DNA from: Calothrix anomala FACHB-343
Lineage (GTDB): Bacteria; Cyanobacteriota; Cyanobacteriia; Cyanobacteriales; Nostocaceae
DNA: 64,000 nt
Reading direction: 5' to 3'
NCBI RefSeq assembly: GCF_014696435.1
Contig: NZ_JACJQG010000001.1
Location: 1 to 64,000 of the forward strand
The notes beneath the pieces were generated by a model. It did not search any database. It saw nothing but the letters and a program-made list of their open reading frames with translations, and was not told the DNA's origin. Both the position numbers and the translations under genes were made by a program. The number at the start of each line of letters is the position of its first letter. Position 1 is the first letter of the stretch. Below, one piece after another: positions 58,204 to 64,000 of the stretch.

Positions 58204-60915
58204 CTAAGCAACCAAACTAAAATTGCTACTAGCCAGGGTAATATCAGGATTGCCTAAACGAGCAAATTCAAACACTTTGTCTGTACCTAAAAGATTTCCA
58301 TCCTGATTGTAGAATAGGCTACCACTACCTTGACTAAAGACAATCCGTGCATTACTAGCATTAACAAACTCATCATCAGTAACAACCGCAAAGTCGCTTA
58401 AAGCTTGTCCTGCACTATTAGTTACAGCAGTAAAAGTAGCTTTACTCAGAACAATTAAGTCTTCTCCCGCTTCAAAGTTGCTAATGTAATCAACGCCTAA
58501 AGTACTAGTAAAAGCTCCACTACCTTGGAACAAATACTTATCTTTACCAGTTCCCCCAGTCAGAATATCATCGCCCAGTCCGCCCCAGAGGGTATCATCT
58601 CCGGCTAATCCTTGTAGTTGGTCGTTGCCACTACCACCAGTGAGGTTATTATTTAAAGCATTACCTGTGAGACGGTCATTACCTGAACCACCTCTGGCAT
58701 TTTCAATCACATTGTTGGCAGAGAGAATTAATTTGAGATTAGTATTCACCGTTTGCGCTGTGGTGACACCCAAATTCACCCGCACACCTACAGTAGTACC
58801 ATTGAAATCAATGGTATCAATACCACCTGTAGCTGTTTCAGTAATAGTATCAGTCCCTAAAGCTGTATTAGCTACAAAAGCATAGGTGTCATTCCCTGTA
58901 CCACCAGCTAAAGTATTATTGGCACTATTACCTTTGAGGATATTATTGCCAGCATTCCCTGTAGCGTTGATGGCGGCTGTTCCTGTGAGGGTGAGGTTTT
59001 CTACATTAGTTGGCAATGTAGTAGTGACAGCAGCACTGAGGGTATCCGTGATAGTAGTGGTGACAGTACTGGTTGTACCCAGGCTCGCATTGGTAGGAGA
59101 TGTCAGTTTCAGGGTAAAGGTTTCATCTGCTTCACTAATGGAATCATTGAGAATGGGGATATTGATCGCCTTACTGGTTTGTCCTGGGGCAAAAGTCAGG
59201 GTTCCAGTAGTGCTGGTGTAGTCTGAACCTGCTGTAGCTGTACCGTTAGCAGTAGCATAGTTAACAGTGATAGTTTGGCTGCTGGCTTGGGAGAGACTAA
59301 CGGTATATGCAGCGTTTTGTGGACTGATTAAGCCTTCGACTATTGTCTGGCTAGCACTGAGGTTGATGGTGATACCAGAAGGATCGTCATTGGTAATCGT
59401 GCCGGTGACTGCTGTTGTCGTGCCGATGGTGTAACCTGTTCCTGTTGCCAGAGTTAAAGCGACGGTTTCATTAGCTTCAAAGGTGGTGTCTGCGGTGGGG
59501 TTAACAGTGAGAGTGGCTGTACTTGCACCTGCTGCAAAGGTAATGGTTCCTGTGGTAGCTGTGAAACTGGCTGCACCGCTTTGGGTGTAGTCTGTGTTGA
59601 GGGTGGCTGTACCAGCAACGTTATAGTTAACAGTTAAAGCATTAGTTGTGCTTCCAGTTCTGGTGAAGGTGTAAACCAAATTGGCTGTTCCATCTTCGAG
59701 GACACTACTCGGAGATACAGCCAGGGTAATGCTAGAAGGGACATCTAGGGTGAGAGTTTGATCGGAAAACTGGATTCTTTCGAGATCGTATAGTTTATCG
59801 ATGCCATCACGACCAGCCACTGTATCGGTAACTGTATAGACGCCTCCACTACTAGTGACTTGATATTGGGCACGAGTACCTGAGTAAACAGCGATATCAT
59901 TCCCGGTACCACCATAGAGAGTATCATTGCCTGCACCCCCGTCTAAACGGTCATCACCTTGTTCACCAAACAGGACATCATTACCAGCTAATGCGTTGAT
60001 GGTATCATTACCTAAACCACCGAATAATTGATCGGGGTAACTGGTAAAATTACTACCATTAACAGTATCATTGATATTCGCAGCGTTGAAAATGAAATCA
60101 CTGGCTTGTAGTACGTTGGGATTGATGTTTAGGAGTTTGATTTGGGACTGATCGCCACTAAAATAAGTTGTAATCAGTGCATTGTTTTCACCATCATTAC
60201 TAATGAGTAATTTCAGGGTATTCCAATCACTAATTTTCAGGTTTCTGACATCAATTCTGTCTTGTCCTTGAATAAAGTCTATGACGACATCGTTGCCTGG
60301 ATCGTATTGCAAGTTGAAGACATCATTACCTGTGCCACCGTAGAGAGTATCATTGCCTGCACCCCCGTCTAAACGGTCATCACCTTGTTCACCAAACAGG
60401 ACATCATTACCAGCTAATGCGTTGATGGTATCATTACCTAAACCACCGAATAATTGATCGGGGTAACTGGTAAAATTACTACCATTAACAGTATCATTGG
60501 TATTCGCAGTGTTGAAAATGAAATTACTGGCTTGTAGTAGGCTGGGATTAATGTTCAGGAGTTTGATTTGGGACTGATCGCCACTAAAATAAGTTGTAAT
60601 CAGTGCATTGTTTTCACCATCATTACTAATAAGTAATTTCAGGGTATTCCAATCACTAATTTTCAGGTTGCTGACATCAATTTTGTCTTGTCCTCGAACA
60701 AAGTCTGTGACAAGATCGTTACCTTGAGGGTATTCAAATTTAAAGACATCATTACCAGCGCCACCGGATAGGGTATCATTGCCTATACCACCTTCTAAAC
60801 GGTCATTTCCACCTCCTCCAGAAAGTGAATCATTACCACCAGCGCCTTGAATAGTATCATTTTCCGCATTCCCGGTTAAAGTATCGTTATTGTTGGTTCC
60901 TGGAATCAGAGCCAT
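58204..60915 (-). CDS. RTX (haemolysin-type Ca2+-binding) protein with Calx-beta domains
   Basis: A 903-residue, very acidic, Gly/Asp/Asn-rich protein. N-terminal RTX nonapeptide blocks (such as GGAGNDTLYGGTGND) are interleaved with a segment ending in DFIFNAAN. Two Calx-beta domains follow (about 400-510 and 512-620; each ends ...TIT-DD/D), then more RTX repeats and a C-terminal region (LGTDKVFEFARLGNPDITL) of the kind used for type I secretion. There is no N-terminal signal peptide. Ca2+ should fold it after export; adhesion or surface display is likely, with no enzymatic domain seen. The ATG at 60915 is preceded by AAGGAT. No ABC exporter gene is adjacent. Confidence 0.88.
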   Translation of the reverse strand: MALIPGTNNNDTLTGNAENDTIQGAGGNDSLSGGGGNDRLEGGIGNDTLSGGAGNDVFKFEYPQGNDLVTDFVRGQDKIDVSNLKISDWNTLKLLISNDGENNALITTYFSGDQSQIKLLNINPSLLQASNFIFNTANTNDTVNGSNFTSYPDQLFGGLGNDTINALAGNDVLFGEQGDDRLDGGAGNDTLYGGTGNDVFNLQYDPGNDVVIDFIQGQDRIDVRNLKISDWNTLKLLISNDGENNALITTYFSGDQSQIKLLNINPNVLQASDFIFNAANINDTVNGSNFTSYPDQLFGGLGNDTINALAGNDVLFGEQGDDRLDGGAGNDTLYGGTGNDIAVYSGTRAQYQVTSSGGVYTVTDTVAGRDGIDKLYDLERIQFSDQTLTLDVPSSITLAVSPSSVLEDGTANLVYTFTRTGSTTNALTVNYNVAGTATLNTDYTQSGAASFTATTGTITFAAGASTATLTVNPTADTTFEANETVALTLATGTGYTIGTTTAVTGTITNDDPSGITINLSASQTIVEGLISPQNAAYTVSLSQASSQTITVNYATANGTATAGSDYTSTTGTLTFAPGQTSKAINIPILNDSISEADETFTLKLTSPTNASLGTTSTVTTTITDTLSAAVTTTLPTNVENLTLTGTAAINATGNAGNNILKGNSANNTLAGGTGNDTYAFVANTALGTDTITETATGGIDTIDFNGTTVGVRVNLGVTTAQTVNTNLKLILSANNVIENARGGSGNDRLTGNALNNNLTGGSGNDQLQGLAGDDTLWGGLGDDILTGGTGKDKYLFQGSGAFTSTLGVDYISNFEAGEDLIVLSKATFTAVTNSAGQALSDFAVVTDDEFVNASNARIVFSQGSGSLFYNQDGNLLGTDKVFEFARLGNPDITLASSNFSLVA
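59911..60716. repeat. 426-bp tandem duplication inside the RTX gene
   Basis: Two nearly identical copies offset by 426 bp (142 codons): for example TAGAGAGTATCATTGCCTGC occurs at 59915 and 60341. Each unit contains an RTX block, the NGSNFTSYPDQLFGGLGND segment and the ISDWNTLKLLISNDGENN segment. Only scattered base differences are visible, so the duplication is recent or kept uniform by conversion. Confidence 0.88.
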
Positions 60916-61636
60916 AGTTGTAATATCCTTGTTGGGTTTGAAATGATGGAGTGACCTGTAAATTTCATCAAAATCCCCTCCATACCTTTGCAAAAACAGA
61001 GGTAAGTAGTGACACAAAATTATTCATGCGATCGCGCGATCGCATGACAAATACCTGATATTCGGCAAATCAGTAATTTAACGTAAGCCTAGATGCAACC
61101 TTTAAATATTCAATTAGGTACTACACAGGAGTCTAACGAGATTTCCGAAGCAGATGTATAAAGATTGTGTAAATTTACTGGTAAAATGTAGCCTAAATTA
61201 CAAAATATCGCTTATTTCGGCGGCTTTTTCCCGTACCAGAGTAATTATGCGTAAATATACCAGTTATTTCAATAGTTTTAATACTTATATTGACAGTAGC
61301 GACTGTCTTAAAAGTCAAGCGATCGCAAACCAAAAATGCAAAGCGCGATCGCCTGTATGATGATGAACCGCAATCTCAATGACCTTGATCCTACTGACAA
61401 CTGACACCAAGAAAATAGATATATTGGGCACTTAATTGCTACTTAATACGTCACAAATTTTAAGTTGCTGAGTTTGCTTGCATAACTCAGGCAACTCAGG
61501 CGATCGCGAAAATATTTGACAACCAAACATGAAAAGCTCCCTCTCCTAACCCCTAGCCCCTAGCTCCTAGCCCCTAAAGATTTTAATGCACAGGGAATGC
61601 ATAACTACCAGTTAATCAATTCTCTAATAGGCATAA
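60916..61636. other. Intergenic region with no convincing gene
   Basis: About 720 bp. It holds the RTX-gene leader, a double HIP1 palindrome at 61025-61046, and several further HIP1 sites. Near 61548 lies a short CCCCTAGC-type repeat, also seen near 22150. A 68-codon frame at 61154 has no recognisable domain and is rejected. Confidence 0.55.
61025..61046. repeat. Double HIP1 palindrome
   Basis: A perfect 22-bp palindrome, CATGCGATCG plus CGCGATCGCATG, formed by two fused HIP1 octamers, 110 bp before the RTX-gene start. Confidence 0.7.
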
Positions 61637-62959
61637 ATGCTTGTAGACTATATGACTAGTAGATTTAACAATCAAAGCCTGCGCCTGTGGGTAGCTAACG
61701 CATTTTTTAGACCTATGAAACTAATTTTGAAAGTAATTTCTGTTTTTCAAGGTTGGCGACGTAGACAGGCGTCCACTTTTAGTCAGACATTGCGCAAGCG
61801 TCTTTTCCCGATCCTAGTTTTGATATCTTGTATAACGATATTACTGGTAGATAACTTCACTGCTGCGATCGCTCAAGTTCCCCCATTACCCCGCGAAGAA
61901 ATTCGCGGTGTGTGGATGACTAACAATGACATTGACGTTCTCAAGGAACGCGCCAAAGTTACCGAGTCTGTCACCAAACTGCGAAGACTTAATTTCAACA
62001 CCATCTATCCTGTAGTCTGGAATTCAGGCTATGTGATGTATCCTAGTGCTGTAGCCAAGCGTACAGGTATTCAACCCTTTGTGTTGCGAGGTACAGACGG
62101 ACATGATATTTTAGCAGACTTGATTAACCAAGCCCATCGCCAAGGATTACTTGTGATTCCTTGGTTTGAGTTTGGCTTTATGGCTCCACCAACATCAGAA
62201 TTAGTGATGGAGCATCCTAACTGGTTTACCCAAAAGCAAAACGGCGCTCAAACTTCCATTAGTGCAGCTGGGGAAGTGATGTGGCTGAATCCCTTCCATC
62301 CGGAAGTGCAGCAGTTTATTACCAGTCTCGTACTAGAAAACATCAGCCAATATGATGTTGATGGGATTCAGTTTGACGATCACATGAGTTTGCCAGTTGA
62401 ATTTGGCTACGATAAATACACAATTGCCTTGTACAATCAAGAAACTAAGAAAAACCCACCGAAGAATCCAGAAGATCCGGAATGGGTGCGTTGGCGAGCC
62501 GATAAAATCACAGCATTCATGGTAAAACTCAACCAAGCTGTCAAAGCGCAAAAACCTCGCTTAATTTTCTCTGTTGCGCCTAACTACTACGACTTTGCTT
62601 ACAAGTTTCAACTCCAAGACTGGCTCAACTGGATCAAGCTGAATATTGTCGATGAGCTAATTGTGCAAATTTATCGCCCCAATCTCCAAAGTTTTGTGGC
62701 GAATATTTCTCGTCAAGAAATTCAAGAAGCACAAAAATCAATTCCCACCGGTGTGGGGATTATGGCAGGATTGCGTAATAATCCCGTACCAATACAGCAA
62801 ATTAAATCTCAGGTGCGTGCTGCTCAAGAACGAGGTTTAGGGGTGTCTTTCTTCTATTATGAAAGTCTTTGGGATTACCCACAAGAAACATCTGCACAAA
62901 GACAAGAAGCTTTCCAAACCCTGTTTCGCTCTCCTGCACTGCGGGCTAGATTGGAGTAG
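61637..62959 (+). CDS. GH10-like (DUF187/GHL10) glycoside hydrolase, membrane-anchored or secreted
   Basis: A 440-residue protein. One hydrophobic segment (about residues 55-75) after a basic region looks like a signal anchor or an internal signal peptide. The catalytic domain begins at PREEIRGVWMTNNDIDVL and contains FNTIYPVVWNSGYVMYPS, PWFEFGFMAP, VDGIQFDDHMSLP (acidic active-site cluster) and DELIVQIYRPN, the pattern of the GHL10/YddW family of putative carbohydrate or peptidoglycan hydrolases. ATG at 61637; the ATG at 61652 or 61721 would also keep the anchor. Stand-alone gene, convergent with the last one. Confidence 0.87.
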   Translation: MLVDYMTSRFNNQSLRLWVANAFFRPMKLILKVISVFQGWRRRQASTFSQTLRKRLFPILVLISCITILLVDNFTAAIAQVPPLPREEIRGVWMTNNDIDVLKERAKVTESVTKLRRLNFNTIYPVVWNSGYVMYPSAVAKRTGIQPFVLRGTDGHDILADLINQAHRQGLLVIPWFEFGFMAPPTSELVMEHPNWFTQKQNGAQTSISAAGEVMWLNPFHPEVQQFITSLVLENISQYDVDGIQFDDHMSLPVEFGYDKYTIALYNQETKKNPPKNPEDPEWVRWRADKITAFMVKLNQAVKAQKPRLIFSVAPNYYDFAYKFQLQDWLNWIKLNIVDELIVQIYRPNLQSFVANISRQEIQEAQKSIPTGVGIMAGLRNNPVPIQQIKSQVRAAQERGLGVSFFYYESLWDYPQETSAQRQEAFQTLFRSPALRARLE

Positions 62960-63005
62960 TAGCAATTCGCAATTAGTAATTAATCCTCCTTTAATTAGGT
63001 TCGTA

Positions 63006-63038
63006 AAGAGTCCAGAGTTATTTTGACTTTGGACTCTT
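63006..63038. terminator. Bidirectional hairpin between convergent genes
   Basis: AAGAGTCCA and TGGACTCTT pair (9 bp), extended by a G-T and AG/CT pair, around a short T-rich loop. It lies 47 bp after the GHL10 stop and 23 bp past the stop of the convergent - strand gene. Confidence 0.65.
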
Positions 63039-63060
63039 CGCTATATCGATGGTTAATCGT

Positions 63061-64000
63061 TCAACTTCTTTCTCTCATTAAATTTGTATCCCAAGTGTAC
63101 AAGCCAACCTTTTCGGGAACTCTGGAGAATCGCCCTGTACGATAACCTCGCGATAGCTCATTTAGCACCTTACTTTTAATCTCTCGCAGTTCATCCGCAT
63201 CTAGTTCGCCATACAGCCCAGCGATCACTTCCGCTACGGTAAAAACTTTGCCGGAATTTTGCCTTAACAGAGAGGTGATAGCATCAATTAAAAATTGACC
63301 CTCATAAGCTCTGAGCATTGGTACTATTTTTGTCTTGGGAAGAATTATAGGTTTCTTCTTTTTCTGGGAGAGAGTCTTGGTAGATGCGTGACTGTGATTT
63401 GCATTGAGCAACTTCAGATCCAAGGTATAACAACCAGGTTCATCGGGTATGGCTGACCAACTACTACCTTTACCTTGAGTGAGTGAAGATTGGACTCTAC
63501 CTTTAACTATTTTGAAGATACTGGGGTCTAAATCTCCATAGAGCGATCGCACAATGAAATCGATATGACATACTGTACCGCTATATGCCTGCAACACCCT
63601 TTTAATCGCTTCAATCCGATTGATACAGTCTCGATACTCCGGTAGCATCGGAAAGTCCTGTCCTTTGATTGATTGCTCTTTCGCTTCTACAGAGGACTCG
63701 CTAGAATCTGTAGTTGCAGATTCAGACTGTGCAGATTCAGACTGTGCAGATTCCAATTCTTGATCGTTGGCGATCGCAAATGATAACTGCAGTGGTTCCA
63801 ATTTTGGCGAGTCTGGAAGTTCCGAGTCTGGAGATGGAGCTTTAGTGGACTCTAACAAATCGGTATCAGCATCAGCAATACCATTTAGCGATAATATCTC
63901 TTCTGCTTGACGAGCTAATGTCTCATCAGTCACATCAGACTTAACAATTTTGTTGCTGTTATCTAAATTTGACCAGTTAGATAACAAAGCTTCTACATGA
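63061..64000 (-). CDS. Partial gene: protein with two tandem ~70-residue HTH-like domains
   Basis: The reading frame is open to the window edge: codons for His-Val-Glu-Ala precede the TTG at 63987, so the true start is probably outside. The visible 312 residues have an acidic, Ser/Glu-rich disordered first part with a QSESAQSES repeat. Two homologous domains follow: CINRIEAIKRVLQAYSGTVC...IVRSLYGDLD and FLIDAITSLLRQNSGKVFT...IAGLYGELD. Each ends in a G-x-x-S/F-x-x-V/I-P-x-x-x-G-x-Y-T-x-D pattern. Helix-rich units of this kind suggest a winged-helix or HARE-HTH-like DNA or protein interaction, but I do not recognise the family with confidence. Confidence 0.7.
   Translation of the reverse strand, partial: HVEALLSNWSNLDNSNKIVKSDVTDETLARQAEEILSLNGIADADTDLLESTKAPSPDSELPDSPKLEPLQLSFAIANDQELESAQSESAQSESATTDSSESSVEAKEQSIKGQDFPMLPEYRDCINRIEAIKRVLQAYSGTVCHIDFIVRSLYGDLDPSIFKIVKGRVQSSLTQGKGSSWSAIPDEPGCYTLDLKLLNANHSHASTKTLSQKKKKPIILPKTKIVPMLRAYEGQFLIDAITSLLRQNSGKVFTVAEVIAGLYGELDADELREIKSKVLNELSRGYRTGRFSRVPEKVGLYTWDTNLMRERS

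Noticed and set aside
61154-61360. A 68-codon + strand reading frame
   Set aside because: No domain, no ribosome-binding site, ends in HIP1-derived sequence.
1-64000. tRNA, rRNA, tmRNA or RNase P RNA genes
   Set aside because: I read the intergenic regions for cloverleaf and conserved RNA motifs and saw none; a covariance-model search would be needed to exclude small ncRNAs.

Overview
The window comes from a filamentous, probably heterocyst-forming (Nostocales-type) cyanobacterium. The evidence is the abundance of the HIP1 octamer GCGATCGC, a photosystem II gene (psb30), heptanucleotide tandem repeats between genes, giant Ser/Thr-kinase/histidine-kinase hybrids, bilin-type GAF photoreceptors and a microviridin locus. 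No rRNA, tRNA, CRISPR array, transposase or phage gene was seen. AT content is high, most of all in the first 16 kb.

Layout. (1) 0.15-16.3 kb, all on +: a surface-polysaccharide cluster. It has six GT-B glycosyltransferases, one GT2 glycosyltransferase, an integral-membrane acyltransferase, a polymerase-like membrane protein, an AsnB amidotransferase, two FkbM methyltransferases and one class I methyltransferase. (2) 16.4-24.6 kb: mixed housekeeping and accessory genes: Uma2-type nuclease, YdcF-like protein, large carbamoyltransferase, a small membrane protein, two half-size GDT1 cation exporters, a Cys-cluster protein, psb30 and recJ. (3) 24.9-53.6 kb: a signalling island. It holds two tandem ~2000-residue hybrid kinases, a five-GAF cyanobacteriochrome-like histidine kinase, a PAS-less (Cph2-type) phytochrome that has lost its kinase ATPase domain, and a convergent pair of histidine kinases with complementary defects. 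Among these lie sbcD, cysH, a glutaredoxin-like gene, murE and a four-helix-bundle gene broken by a 56-bp repeat. (4) 54.2-58.1 kb: a BON-domain lipoprotein, then a ribosomal-peptide locus mdnA-mdnB-mdnC. The precursor carries four TxKYPSDxE cores and is followed by the lactam-forming and lactone-forming ATP-grasp ligases. (5) 58.2-64 kb: an RTX/Calx-beta protein with a recent 426-bp internal duplication, a GH10-like hydrolase and a protein with a duplicated ~70-residue domain that runs off the window.

How the parts work together. Region 1 can build, modify (acetyl, methyl, amide) and polymerise a glycan; the carbamoyltransferase just downstream could add carbamoyl groups, but this is inference. 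In region 4 the two ligases should cross-link each core of the precursor into a cage-like depsipeptide protease inhibitor. No dedicated protease, exporter or acetyltransferase is in the window. Region 3 suggests dense light and redox sensing, with several proteins that look able to signal only through partners.

Many intergenic regions are filled with heptamer repeats and small palindromic elements. Two reach coding sequence: an in-frame expansion in recJ and the 56-bp insertion that breaks the four-helix-bundle gene.
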